From Coriobacteriia bacterium (GTDB taxonomy: Bacteria; Actinomycetota; Coriobacteriia; Coriobacteriales; Eggerthellaceae), in the NCBI GenBank assembly GCA_030537355.1, contig JAUNNF010000002.1, positions 1 through 64,000 on the forward strand: a DNA stretch of 64,000 nucleotides, written 5' to 3'. The position numbers were made by a program, and so were the translations under genes. Below, piece by piece: positions 43,595 to 52,526 of this stretch. Under the pieces are notes generated by a model, which was not told the origin of the DNA, ran no database searches, and saw nothing but the letters and a program-made list of their open reading frames with translations. Within the stretch, counting starts at the first letter, position 1. Each line of letters starts with the position of its first letter.

Positions 43595-43663
43595 TTGTCT
43601 AAATGTTGGAGTAGATTTTGTCTATATGTTGGAATAGGGTTTGTCTATATGTTGGGGTAATAA
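43595..43663. repeat. Three tandem 23-bp repeats
   Basis: Units at 43595, 43618 and 43641 each begin TTGTCTA(A/T)ATGTTGG and differ at a few positions. They lie between the divergent 71-residue frame and the phosphoesterase gene. They may be iteron-like protein-binding sites or the repeated terminus of a lost IS21-like element. Confidence 0.75.
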
Positions 43664-43714
43664 GTTCATGAAGTTATTCCATAACTTTGATATAATTTCA
43701 GACGAGGTGATATT

Positions 43715-44866
43715 ATGAATCCGTTAACAGCAATTGCGTCAGGCCCTTATGGAATGCTTATCGCTTTACCGGGTTATTTACTTTTAGCAATCTTTAGTTA
43801 CAAACAAGTCCCACAAAAATGGATGAAAGAAACCGGCGTAAAGGCAGGAATTATTACTTTTCATGTACTCGGAATGGTTTCTTTGGTAAGTCTTACTCTT
43901 TGGTATTGCTATTTTCCTGAGAGCTTATTGAAATGGATTCATTTATTATTCCATACTTTCTATTTTAATTTTATTATATTGTCTTCTGCTCTTTTATTTA
44001 TTCGTTGGATATATAGAAAAATTAGAAGAAAAGGTAAAGACGACGAGGATCATCCAATGAACAAATTATATGTTTGGGGTCTTGTAACACTTTTCATTGG
44101 ACTCTATACTTTCATGGGAGTTTATAATGTTGACACTATTCAACATACAACTTATAAAGTGGAACCAACAAAAGAAGCAGCAAAAAATGTTAATGCAAAA
44201 TTTGTGTACTATGGTGATAGCCATATTGGAGCTGGGGCCAACATTACAGTACTGGGCTCGACTTCTGACATGATAAATATGGTTGATGCAGACGCACTGA
44301 TTTTAGATGGCGATATTGTTGATGGTTCTACATCTCAAGACGAACTCGATTATCTCTCCTCTACGCTTAAAAATATAAAAACTAAGTATGGCGTTTATTT
44401 TGTAACAGGTAATCATGATGACAATTGCTTATTTGACTATAGAAAAAGTTTAATTGATGGTGGTGTTAAGATTATCGATAACGAGGCTGTAAAATTGCCA
44501 AATGGTACTATTTTAGTTGGTCGAGATTACCGCGAATATGCCGAGCCAATTGACATTATGCGTAAGAGTGGACTGACTGAAGCTGACTGGAATAATAACG
44601 AGGTAGTGCTTGCTATGCATCGTCCAGAGTCCTTCAACGAGTTTAAAGACCAGTGTGATGTTATGCTAAATGCTCATACTCATGGATATGCTTATCCTAT
44701 TCTTTTGCCTAACGTAAACACTTGGAACGAAAATAAATACGGTGCAAAGCAATACGATAACATGACTGCAATTACAACTTCTGGTTTGTCTACTTGGGGT
44801 TTCCACACAAAATGGCCATCAATGAGTGAATTTGTTGAAGTAGATATTGCTTCTGACCAAAATTAG
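43715..44866 (+). CDS. Membrane-anchored calcineurin-like metallophosphoesterase
   Basis: This 383-residue protein has four N-terminal membrane helices (about 12-155) and an extracytoplasmic metallophosphoesterase domain. All metal-binding motifs are visible: Y-G-D-S-H, L-D-G-D-I-V-D, T-G-N-H-D-D, the A-M-H-R-P His and A-H-T-H-G. Relatives act on UDP-diacyl sugars, polyprenyl or wall precursors, and the substrate here is unknown. GAGGTG precedes the ATG by 6 bp and TATAAT is at 43691-43696. It stands alone on the plus strand between minus-strand operons. Confidence 0.88.
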   Translation: MNPLTAIASGPYGMLIALPGYLLLAIFSYKQVPQKWMKETGVKAGIITFHVLGMVSLVSLTLWYCYFPESLLKWIHLLFHTFYFNFIILSSALLFIRWIYRKIRRKGKDDEDHPMNKLYVWGLVTLFIGLYTFMGVYNVDTIQHTTYKVEPTKEAAKNVNAKFVYYGDSHIGAGANITVLGSTSDMINMVDADALILDGDIVDGSTSQDELDYLSSTLKNIKTKYGVYFVTGNHDDNCLFDYRKSLIDGGVKIIDNEAVKLPNGTILVGRDYREYAEPIDIMRKSGLTEADWNNNEVVLAMHRPESFNEFKDQCDVMLNAHTHGYAYPILLPNVNTWNENKYGAKQYDNMTAITTSGLSTWGFHTKWPSMSEFVEVDIASDQN

Positions 44867-44896
44867 CTTTTTGGCGAATTTATATCCGAAGCAAAA

Positions 44897-44972
<76 letters not shown>

Positions 44973-44987
44973 GTGGAGCATATAGTA

Positions 44988-45581
44988 TCACAAATCAAGC
45001 AAATCTTTCAATTTTTTTAAAGCAATACCTCTATGTGAAATGGCATTCTTACCTCCTTCTGGAAGCTGCGCCATAGTATATTTATAATCATGAGCTTTAG
45101 GTAAAAAAATTGGGTCATAACCAAAACCATTTTTGCCGCGAGGCTCTGTCGCAATTTTCCCTTCACAAACACCAACTGTATGTAAAGTTTTACCATCTGG
45201 CAAAATCATCACAATGTCAGATTCAAAATAAGCTTTCCTGTTTTTCTCGCCTTTTAAAGCAGCAAGAAGTTTATCGCAATTATCTTTATATGTGGGGTGT
45301 TCTCCGTTAATACCAGCATATCGAGCACTATATAGGCCTGGAGCACCATCTAGTGATTCAACTGAAAGCCCACTATCGTCAGCTAAAACAGCATAACCCT
45401 CAGGGCATAGTACTTTTGCAGCCTCAGCCTTAATCCGTGCATTACCTTCATACGTATTAGCATCTTCAACAGGGTCTGATTTTATACCTAGATCATCCAA
45501 ACTGAAAAATTCAAAGTCGTCTAATACTTCTTTAATTTCTTTAATTTTATCCTGATTGTTTGTGGCTATTAAAACTCGCAT
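44988..45581 (-). CDS. rdgB: RdgB/HAM1 non-canonical purine NTP pyrophosphatase
   Basis: This 197-residue enzyme hydrolyses ITP, dITP and XTP to monophosphates. It has the N-terminal I-A-T-N-N-Q-D-K, the catalytic L-A-D-D-S-G-L and G-A-P-G-L-Y-S-A-R-Y, and the end G-F-G-Y-D-P-I-F and S-H-R-G-I-A-L. Its start overlaps murI by 13 bp, a common pairing of these two genes. Confidence 0.97.
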   Translation of the reverse strand: MRVLIATNNQDKIKEIKEVLDDFEFFSLDDLGIKSDPVEDANTYEGNARIKAEAAKVLCPEGYAVLADDSGLSVESLDGAPGLYSARYAGINGEHPTYKDNCDKLLAALKGEKNRKAYFESDIVMILPDGKTLHTVGVCEGKIATEPRGKNGFGYDPIFLPKAHDYKYTMAQLPEGGKNAISHRGIALKKLKDLLDL

Positions 45582-46435
45582 AATTTATCAACATTGCTTA
45601 AAGGTTCACCAAAAATAAAGGCTCCAAATTCCTTATATTTTTGTACATTGTTACCAGTTGTATAAAATTTGCGTTCGCTTTCTCCGTCTGCCAACAGATC
45701 ATTAAGTTCCAAAATCATCCTGGCATCTTTAACTGTCTCTCTACTTGAAGATACCAACATAACACTTTGTCCAAAAGCAGCATTTAAAATTGGCTTTAGT
45801 AAAGCAAAGTGTGTGCATCCCATAATTACAGTATCTACTTTATGCTCAAGTAAAGGTACACAATATTCTTGAGCTATTGCCATATTTTCATGCGAGAAAA
45901 TTTCAGAAAATTCACTAAGCGATTTTTTTATGTCATAAGACTCGCCCATCTTGTCCATTACATGAGCAATTCCATTTTCGGCCATATCAACTAGTTTTGG
46001 AGCAGCAACTTGATGCACTTTAGCATCTGGATTAAATTTGTGAATAGCTTGTTCATAAGCGCCTGCAGAAACCGTAGCATCAGTTGCAAGAACTCCTATC
46101 CGTTCATTTGCCGTCCGAGACACTGCAGCTCTAGCTCCTGGTTTTACAACACCAATTACAGGTACTGACATTTGATCCTGTGCAACTTTTAGAGTTGCAA
46201 CACTTGATGTGTTACAAGCAATAATTATCATTTTGGCGCCTTGGCTAACAAGCCAATTACAGATTTTCAAACCGTAAGACTTAACTTCTTCCAAAGACTT
46301 TGTGCCATAAGGAAAATGTTGACTATCGCCTACATAAATAAAGCTTTCGTTGGGCATCAATCGAGTCAATTCGACAGCAACTGTCATGCCACCAAAACCA
46401 CTATCAAATATACCAATTGGAGCATTATTTTTCAT
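45569..46435 (-). CDS. murI: Glutamate racemase
   Basis: This 288-residue enzyme makes D-glutamate for peptidoglycan. The two catalytic cysteines are visible in A-C-N-T-S-S (Cys74) and M-G-C-T-H-F, with D-S-G-F-G-G at 11-16. It overlaps the PAP2 gene upstream by 11 bp and rdgB downstream by 13 bp, which places it in a coupled operon with alr. Confidence 0.97.
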   Translation of the reverse strand: MKNNAPIGIFDSGFGGMTVAVELTRLMPNESFIYVGDSQHFPYGTKSLEEVKSYGLKICNWLVSQGAKMIIIACNTSSVATLKVAQDQMSVPVIGVVKPGARAAVSRTANERIGVLATDATVSAGAYEQAIHKFNPDAKVHQVAAPKLVDMAENGIAHVMDKMGESYDIKKSLSEFSEIFSHENMAIAQEYCVPLLEHKVDTVIMGCTHFALLKPILNAAFGQSVMLVSSSRETVKDARMILELNDLLADGESERKFYTTGNNVQKYKEFGAFIFGEPLSNVDKLCEF

Positions 46436-47303
46436 GAAGTTTACACCTGTACTCGTCTGTATCAGTTCCTTCTATATGAACTTTCTTATCTGCTTTATTG
46501 CAACAAATATAATCTCTTCCGTTATATTCGCATTTTTGCTGAGGCATAGAATCCTTGAAAAAACAAATTCCTGTAATAATTAGTGGAATAAAAACACAAA
46601 TTAAAAGTGCTGCTTTTTGAGTGTTAATAGGATGTCCAAATTTTTTCTTGAAGATTATTTCCAGATCCCATTTTTGTTCTTGTTTTAGATTCTTGTTCAC
46701 AAATTTCATTATCAAATTGTAAATACCCAAACTTAAAAATCCAACAAGAATACCAAAAATTGCACCAGCTATCAGGTCAGTTGCATAATGTACCATCAAA
46801 TAATTTCGAGACCATGTTACTAAAATAGCAACTACAAACAACAACCATGCTCGTTTTTTCTTTAGTTCAAACCGAACATATACAAATAAAGCAGTTGCAA
46901 CAGCAAACATTACAGCAGCATGCTTTGATGGGAAAGAATATTCGCTCTCGCCAATGCCTCCTACACTCAAATACCAACTAAAATATTCTGCGTTGCCTTG
47001 TAAAGCATTGTAGGGTCTTAGCCTTCCAAACATTGGATTTAATAAATATGTGGAAACTATAGCAGTAATAACAACTGCACAACCAATTAAAAACCCTGCT
47101 TTACGAGTTCTTTTGAAAAGTATTAAAACTAATGCAAAAACACAGCATATAAACCAGAAAAGCGTATTTCCACATGCCGAGAAAAATTTGGCGATAACTG
47201 TTAAAACATCATTTTGTATTGCAGCATTTGCAGCAAAGCAGGCCATATCAAAATTGCCAAAATACGTTGACATCATTTGTCCAAAAGGCGAGTCAATTCC
47301 CAT
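46425..47303 (-). CDS. PAP2-family membrane phosphatase
   Basis: This 292-residue protein has about six membrane helices and the three-part acid phosphatase signature: R-L-R-P-Y (part of KxxxxxxRP), P-S-K-H-A-A (SGH-type with Lys/His) and R-N-Y-L-M-V-H-Y-A-T-D (RxxxxxHxxxD). It may recycle undecaprenyl diphosphate or act on lipid phosphates. The position among alr and murI supports a wall-lipid role. The hydrophilic C-terminus with five Cys residues is unusual for the family. Confidence 0.87.
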   Translation of the reverse strand: MGIDSPFGQMMSTYFGNFDMACFAANAAIQNDVLTVIAKFFSACGNTLFWFICCVFALVLILFKRTRKAGFLIGCAVVITAIVSTYLLNPMFGRLRPYNALQGNAEYFSWYLSVGGIGESEYSFPSKHAAVMFAVATALFVYVRFELKKKRAWLLFVVAILVTWSRNYLMVHYATDLIAGAIFGILVGFLSLGIYNLIMKFVNKNLKQEQKWDLEIIFKKKFGHPINTQKAALLICVFIPLIITGICFFKDSMPQQKCEYNGRDYICCNKADKKVHIEGTDTDEYRCKLHEK

Positions 47304-47314
47304 AATTCCTCCTT

Positions 47315-47848
47315 TTAAATTAATGTCTTAATTTTAGCAAAATCACTCTCTAGAGCTTCTTTCTTTTTTACATCATACATAGTAGCTGCTGGATGATAAA
47401 CTGGTAAGGCTGTAAACTTTCCCAATTGAACTGGTTGTCCATGGAGCTTTGTAATACCTTGTTCTGTTTTGAGAATAAATTTAGTAGCAAAATTTCCTAA
47501 AGTAACAATAATTTTCGGATTAATTTTTGCAGTCTGCTCGCGAAGATAATTTGAACATTGTTCAATTTCTTCAGCTTTAGGATCTCTATTTGATGGTGGC
47601 CTACATTTAACAACATTTGCAATATAGACATCTTCACGTTTAAGACCTGCGAGTGATAACAATTCATTCAAGTATTGTCCAGCGCGGCCTACAAAAGGCA
47701 GTCCTTGCTCATCCTCATTTTTACCAGGAGCTTCACCAATAATAAGAACATCTGCATTCTCGTTTCCATCACCAAATACAACATTAGTGCGTCCATCTGC
47801 AAGTGGGCAACGGCTACATTTTTCAACTTGTTTTTTGAGTTTATGCAT
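47315..47848 (-). CDS. Uracil-DNA glycosylase, family 4 (Fe-S type)
   Basis: The start at 47848 (MHKLKKQVEKC) is preferred because it aligns with the family and overlaps the alr stop by 8 bp. An earlier in-frame ATG would extend 60 bp into alr. The product of about 177 residues has C-S-R-C-P-L at 11-16 and two later cysteines in C-R-P-P and E-Q-C for a [4Fe-4S] cluster. The active-site motif is G-E-A-P-G-K-N-E-D-E-Q-G-x-P-F-V-G-R-A-G, and the end is V-Y-H-P-A-A. It removes uracil from DNA. Confidence 0.9.
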   Translation of the reverse strand: MHKLKKQVEKCSRCPLADGRTNVVFGDGNENADVLIIGEAPGKNEDEQGLPFVGRAGQYLNELLSLAGLKREDVYIANVVKCRPPSNRDPKAEEIEQCSNYLREQTAKINPKIIVTLGNFATKFILKTEQGITKLHGQPVQLGKFTALPVYHPAATMYDVKKKEALESDFAKIKTLI

Positions 47849-48989
47849 AGACAATTGGCATACGGCGAGAAAATCCACAGGCAATCTCATAAGTATTAGT
47901 ACCTGCAATTGCAGCTAAATCTTCTAAACTTACACATGCCTCACCTTGACTGCCCATAACAATAACTTCCTCGCCAATTTGAGCATCAAGATTTTCTTGA
48001 GCATAAGCACTGTTCATATCTATCTCAAACATGCATTGATCCATACAGATATTTCCAACTTGCGGAAATTTAATACCTTTGTATATGAAGTCAATCTTGC
48101 TACTAAAAGCACGCCTGAGACCATCTGCATAACCCACAGGAATTGTACAAATCTTCACAGCACCACGTGCTCGATAATTCATCTCGTAACTAACACCTTC
48201 ACCCACACCGAGTATACGTTCATCAGTAATTTTAGCTTTAACGCTCATAGCTTGTTTAAGATCAACAAGAGGTTCTACTTCTTTACAAGGATAACATCCA
48301 TATAATGAAATTCCTAATCTGACCATGTCAAAATGCGTTTCTGGATATCTGAACAAAGCAGCCGAATTAGCACAGTGTACAATACCTGGATCAAAATTAG
48401 ATGCACGCATAGCATCAATTGCCTCGCAAAAATTACTATACTGACGTTTAAAGTCCAATGTTTCCTCGCAATCTGCTGTTGCAAAATGCGTAAAAGTTCC
48501 CATACGTTCAAGTGAACGGTGAAAACTTGTTTGTTTTAGAAAGTCAAGAACCTCATTGTAGCGTACTCCAATTCTATTCATTCCAGTATTAATTACCAAA
48601 TGATAAGGCGCCTTTTTTTGTTTTTTGTCAGCATATTCAGCATACTGAATTGCAAACTCTGGAGTATAAATACTAGGCATAATATTAAAATTAACGAGGT
48701 CAGGTATAGCCGTCTCAGGAGGTTGAGAAAGCAACAAAATATTTTGGTCTATACCTGCTTCACGTAACTCTATGCCTTCATTAACAGTTGCAATGCCTAA
48801 ATAAGCTGCACCACATTTAACTGCAGTTTTTGCAACTTCTACAGCTCCGTGACCGTAAGCATTTGCCTTAACCACTGCAAGCAAACGAGTGTTTCTACCA
48901 ATTGCTTGTTTAGCAGCATTTATATTATGGCGAATAGCTGCAAGATCAACTTCGACCCACGACCATCTGTTTTTAGTTTTATCGTTCAT
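47841..48989 (-). CDS. alr: Alanine racemase
   Basis: This 382-residue PLP enzyme makes D-alanine for the wall. The PLP lysine lies in V-V-K-A-N-A-Y-G-H-G-A (Lys41), and the second catalytic tyrosine region is G-V-S-Y-E-M-N. The G-Y-A-D-G and G-N-I-C-M-D-Q motifs are present. Its start overlaps the preceding surface-protein gene by 11 bp, and it is followed without gap by the glycosylase gene. Confidence 0.97.
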   Translation of the reverse strand: MNDKTKNRWSWVEVDLAAIRHNINAAKQAIGRNTRLLAVVKANAYGHGAVEVAKTAVKCGAAYLGIATVNEGIELREAGIDQNILLLSQPPETAIPDLVNFNIMPSIYTPEFAIQYAEYADKKQKKAPYHLVINTGMNRIGVRYNEVLDFLKQTSFHRSLERMGTFTHFATADCEETLDFKRQYSNFCEAIDAMRASNFDPGIVHCANSAALFRYPETHFDMVRLGISLYGCYPCKEVEPLVDLKQAMSVKAKITDERILGVGEGVSYEMNYRARGAVKICTIPVGYADGLRRAFSSKIDFIYKGIKFPQVGNICMDQCMFEIDMNSAYAQENLDAQIGEEVIVMGSQGEACVSLEDLAAIAGTNTYEIACGFSRRMPIVYA

Positions 48990-51123
48990 TTAATTTTCTT
49001 TTTAGTCCGATAGTTATACTTAAAGATACAACAAGCAATAACAATACAAATAATCCATAGTTTTTATCTCCTGTAGTTGCGCTACTAATAGGATTGTCGC
49101 CTGGTTTTGGCTGAGCTTTTATTGTATTGTTTAGACTACCTAAATTAACTTTATCAAAATTAGCGATCTTTACTGAAGCATCATTATTTGCAGACTCGCC
49201 ATCAGTAACAGAACAAGAATACTTCAGCTCTATAATGGCTTGATCAGGTACATCTTTTAACTCTATAATAAAGCCATCGTTATTGATTACTGGACTAATT
49301 TGTGTTTCTTCATCATTAATAACGCATTTAAATGAATCGTCAATATAGTTTAAACTTGTAGCTTGATCTCCTAAAACAACTGTTGCAGGGTTACCTGTAT
49401 TGGTTGAAGTTGTTAATTTATACTCAACTACTTCATTAACTTTTAAAATATCCTTTTCAGTATGATTGTCCGCATAATCCATTGAAGATATTGCAAATTT
49501 ATCTGGATCGAAATTTATTTTTTTTCCGCCTTGGTTAATAGACGACGTGATTTCGGCAAAATTTGCATCTTTTTCAACTTCACACATGTAGGTTAAACAA
49601 AAATTGCTATTAGGAGGAAGAGACCTAGCTTTTGTTTCAAAATTCTTTTCATCTAAATTTTCAAAATCCTCTTTTGTATAATGATATTTCTCATTAGCAG
49701 TATAATCTAGGTCAAAAGAATCCAAGTCTATTTTAAGTCCTTCAATTCTTATTGCTTTAAAAGCTATATCTACAGCTGAATCTGTTAAGTTAGATCCTGC
49801 AATTTTCATAGGTACTTTAGCCCCAGCTACAAATGTACTACCAGGTTGCACTTCTTCAGATGTTCCTGGTACAGAATTTAATGAACCTCCAATTGTAAAT
49901 TCCTTGCCATTACATACAATACTTGCATGAGACTCAGCAATAAAACTATAAGATACAGGCCTTTCTTTAACTTTACAAGAATACGTTAACACAGCATTTG
50001 TATGATAATAAACTTCAGGGGTAGTATAACTAAAACCATTCTCGCTTATTTTTACATCAGCAGAAACATCTTTATCATTAAACTTGAAACTGTCTGCAAC
50101 AATTTCTAAACCAGATGTATTGATTTGTTTAAACTCTATAGTAGAAGAAGGCTGAATTGCATTTCCTGTTTCGCACTTAAATTCAATTTCGTCTTGAGGT
50201 TGTAATATTTTTTCTGAATTACACGAATATAAAGGCTGCACATTATTGGCACTACCTACAATTGTTGAAACACCATTTATAACAAAAGTTAGACCGTTTT
50301 CAACCAAATAATTTAATACAACAACATCTGTGTTAATAACTTTTGCTGTGTAACTAACTGTATACTTTTTGTTTACGGGCGCGTTCTTAACTGTAACATG
50401 GATAGATCTGTGATTATAACTTGGTGCGTCAATTACTATATCTGCTGTAACAATATTTCCGTCATCGTCAACAACTTTTATAGCGAAACCATCGTAGTCA
50501 ATATCTAAATCAGTTGAAAGATTACTCATAAATTGAATGTCACATGGTGCAGAAGAGTAATTCATGCCTTTAGCAACATAAGAAATTGCTTGTCCTTCAA
50601 AAACAGCATCTCCACTTTTTATAGATGAATCAGCATAACCAAAATTTAAATTGGTTTCTCTGTTATTAAACACAATCTTACTAACCTCAACTCCATTAAG
50701 AGTAATCTTGGAAGTTAGTGACATATCTGAAGCAACTGTAAAAACAGCATTGTATGCAGCTTCTTTAACGATAAACTTACCCTCAATAACAGTCGGTATT
50801 GACTCTAGTACAGTATATGCATAAGTTCCAGCTTCAGTAAACACATATGGATTTTCTGTTTTCCAAGTTGCTTTACCTGTTGCTGAAGCTTTAATATCAA
50901 TTTCCTGTAATTTGAATTCACCTTGGTTTTCTTGAATTCTTACTTTAATAACATCTGAACCAAAAGCCTTCAAGTTGCCATCAATATCACAATAATTAAT
51001 ATCCCCTTGAATGTCAGCACTTACAGAAGGGTTTTCTTTTGCTAATGAAGCCCCTCCTAATATAACAGCAAGGCTTACCAAAAGAAGTAAGCCTGTTGTA
51101 TATAAAAAAGTTTTTTTAACCAT
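48979..51123 (-). CDS. Pilin-like isopeptide-domain surface protein in a ribosomal operon
   Basis: This 714-residue protein has a signal peptide (about 4-28) and then a streptococcal-pilin/FctA-like domain (about 35-160, with F-T-E-A-G-T-Y-A-Y-T-V and F-N-N-R). Several DUF11-like beta domains follow, with Y-x-C-x-V-K/D repeated as T-Y-S-C-K-V, T-Y-M-C-E-V and Y-S-C-S-V. The C-terminal anchor is SATTGDKNYG, a hydrophobic segment and LKRKLNER. It probably forms isopeptide-stabilised surface stalks. The ATG is 2 bp after the rplT stop without a strong ribosome binding site, so expression may depend on coupling to ribosomal protein translation. Confidence 0.88.
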   Translation of the reverse strand: MVKKTFLYTTGLLLLVSLAVILGGASLAKENPSVSADIQGDINYCDIDGNLKAFGSDVIKVRIQENQGEFKLQEIDIKASATGKATWKTENPYVFTEAGTYAYTVLESIPTVIEGKFIVKEAAYNAVFTVASDMSLTSKITLNGVEVSKIVFNNRETNLNFGYADSSIKSGDAVFEGQAISYVAKGMNYSSAPCDIQFMSNLSTDLDIDYDGFAIKVVDDDGNIVTADIVIDAPSYNHRSIHVTVKNAPVNKKYTVSYTAKVINTDVVVLNYLVENGLTFVINGVSTIVGSANNVQPLYSCNSEKILQPQDEIEFKCETGNAIQPSSTIEFKQINTSGLEIVADSFKFNDKDVSADVKISENGFSYTTPEVYYHTNAVLTYSCKVKERPVSYSFIAESHASIVCNGKEFTIGGSLNSVPGTSEEVQPGSTFVAGAKVPMKIAGSNLTDSAVDIAFKAIRIEGLKIDLDSFDLDYTANEKYHYTKEDFENLDEKNFETKARSLPPNSNFCLTYMCEVEKDANFAEITSSINQGGKKINFDPDKFAISSMDYADNHTEKDILKVNEVVEYKLTTSTNTGNPATVVLGDQATSLNYIDDSFKCVINDEETQISPVINNDGFIIELKDVPDQAIIELKYSCSVTDGESANNDASVKIANFDKVNLGSLNNTIKAQPKPGDNPISSATTGDKNYGLFVLLLLVVSLSITIGLKRKLNER

Positions 51124-51125
51124 CT

Positions 51126-51476
51126 TTAAGCTTTCTTAGCAATCTCTACTAAATTAGCAAAAGCACCTTTATCATTAACTGCCATATCGGCGAGAACTTT
51201 TCTGTCTAATTCAATACCAGCCTTTTTCAAACCATGCATAAATGTTGAATAGCTCATACCATTAGCACGAGTTCCAGCATTAATTCTTGTTATCCAAAGC
51301 CTTCTGATAGCACGTTTTTGATTACGTCTATCTCTATACTGATATTGCATAGATTTCATAACTTGCTGTTTAGCATTTTTGTATGAACGGCTCTTTTGTC
51401 CATAATATCCTTTAGCCTCGCCTAAAACTTCACGACGCTTTTTGTTTGCATGTACTGCTCTTTTTACTCTAGCCAT
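51126..51476 (-). CDS. rplT: 50S ribosomal protein L20
   Basis: This 116-residue protein assembles early on 23S rRNA. It begins [13 protein letters not shown] and contains [23 protein letters not shown] precedes the ATG. In the infC-rpmI-rplT operon L20 is the known feedback regulator, and the leader structures upstream of infC fit that. Confidence 0.98.
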   Translation of the reverse strand: MARVKRAVHANKKRREVLGEAKGYYGQKSRSYKNAKQQVMKSMQYQYRDRRNQKRAIRRLWITRINAGTRANGMSYSTFMHGLKKAGIELDRKVLADMAVNDKGAFANLVEIAKKA

Positions 51477-51487
51477 TTATATCACCT

Positions 51488-51685
51488 CTACCTACGTCCT
51501 AAATTTCTGGCAATTACTTTGTTGTCAGCTTTTGTAACTGCAGTTTCTTTTCTAAAATTACGTTTACGTTTTTGACTTTTCTTTGCGAGGATATGGCTCT
51601 TGTATGCCTTTGCCCTCATAATTTTACCGGATCCAGTCACGCGAAAACGCTTCGCTGTTCCTCTGTGTGTTTTCATTTTTGGCAT
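51488..51685 (-). CDS. rpmI: 50S ribosomal protein L35
   Basis: This 65-residue basic protein starts [20 protein letters not shown], the family signature. It lies between infC and rplT with spacings of 15 and 11 bp. Confidence 0.98.
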   Translation of the reverse strand: MPKMKTHRGTAKRFRVTGSGKIMRAKAYKSHILAKKSQKRKRNFRKETAVTKADNKVIARNLGRR

Positions 51686-51700
51686 GGTGTCTCCTTCCGT

Positions 51701-52327
51701 CTATTCTTTTCTTTCAGCCTCTGCAGCACGCTTTGCAGCTTCTCTGTTGCGTCGACTGTTTCTACCTTTAACTTGTTTTTCTGTAATTTCTGCCTGGCAT
51801 TTTTTTACATAGTCTGGAAGCGGAGCAATTGTCATAAACATATTGCGGCCTTCCATCTTTGGGGCAGATTCTACAACAGCTATTTCTGTGAGGTCATCAG
51901 CAAGTCTCTCTAAAATGCTCAAACCTTGTTCTGGATGAGCCATCTCACGACCTCTAAACATAATAGTAATTTTTACTCTATTACCTTGACCTAAGAAACG
52001 AAGCACGTGTTTTTTCTTAGTATCATAATCTCCTGTATCAATCTTAGGTCTAAATTTCATTTCTTTAGTTTCGATTTTTCCAGCTTTTTTGCGGTTTTGC
52101 TTTTCTTTACGGCTACGCTCATACTTATATTTACCGTAGTCCATAATTCTGCAAACACTGGATCCATCTTTAGATGAAGAAACTTCAACAAGGTCTAATC
52201 CTTGTTCTTCGGCAATATCCAATGCATCACGCACAGCATAATTGCCCATTTGTTGTCCATCATAATCAATTAGCACGCATTCACGTGATTTGATGGCCCT
52301 GTTTACTTTTAAATCGTCCGAAGCTAT
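51701..52327 (-). CDS. infC: Translation initiation factor IF-3, probable AUA start codon
   Basis: IF-3 keeps subunits apart and checks the start codon. The conserved N-terminal region (V-N-R-A-I-K-S-R-E, then V-L-I-D-Y-D-G-Q-Q-M-G) lies upstream of the first in-frame ATG at 52276. No ATG, GTG or TTG precedes it in a suitable place. AGGAGG ends 7 bp before an ATA codon at 52327, so that is the best start, giving about 208 residues. An ATT two codons earlier is too close. E. coli infC also uses a rare start (AUU), which IF-3 itself represses. Confidence 0.93.
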   Translation of the reverse strand: MASDDLKVNRAIKSRECVLIDYDGQQMGNYAVRDALDIAEEQGLDLVEVSSSKDGSSVCRIMDYGKYKYERSRKEKQNRKKAGKIETKEMKFRPKIDTGDYDTKKKHVLRFLGQGNRVKITIMFRGREMAHPEQGLSILERLADDLTEIAVVESAPKMEGRNMFMTIAPLPDYVKKCQAEITEKQVKGRNSRRNREAAKRAAEAERKE

Positions 52328-52343
52328 TTTAATCCCTCCTAAT

Positions 52344-52404
52344 AAAAAACCCGCCTATAATGCGGGTAACAATAAATATACTTACTTAAATATTCATGTT
52401 ACCC
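52344..52404 (-). promoter_or_regulatory. infC leader attenuator (L20-type)
   Basis: On the minus strand CCCGC-7-GCGGG followed by TTTTTT (52344-52366) ends just before the infC ribosome binding site. GTTACCC (52364-52370) can instead pair with GGGTAAC at 52398-52404 upstream, which opens the terminator. Two exclusive structures in this place fit transcription attenuation of the infC-rpmI-rplT operon. Confidence 0.75.
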
Positions 52405-52466
52405 ACCAGTATTTTTCAACCGCTATAGGTGGAAGGCTATTGCCTTCACTTGTGTTAGTGCAGAGT

Positions 52467-52494
52467 ATATTAACATTTTATTTAAGATTGTCAA
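52467..52494 (-). promoter_or_regulatory. infC operon promoter
   Basis: On the minus strand a perfect TTGACA (52489-52494), 16 bp, then TAATAT (52467-52472), about 140 bp before the infC start. Confidence 0.8.
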
Positions 52495-52518
52495 GAACTT
52501 TTTAATTTGTGCTAAAAT
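52488..52518 (+). promoter_or_regulatory. pepD promoter, leaderless
   Basis: TAAAAT at 52513-52518 with an upstream TGTG ends 8 bp before the pepD ATG. TTGTCA at 52488-52493 overlaps the -35 of the divergent infC promoter, though the 19-bp spacing is long. Confidence 0.5.
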
Positions 52519-52526
52519 ACCCGCCA

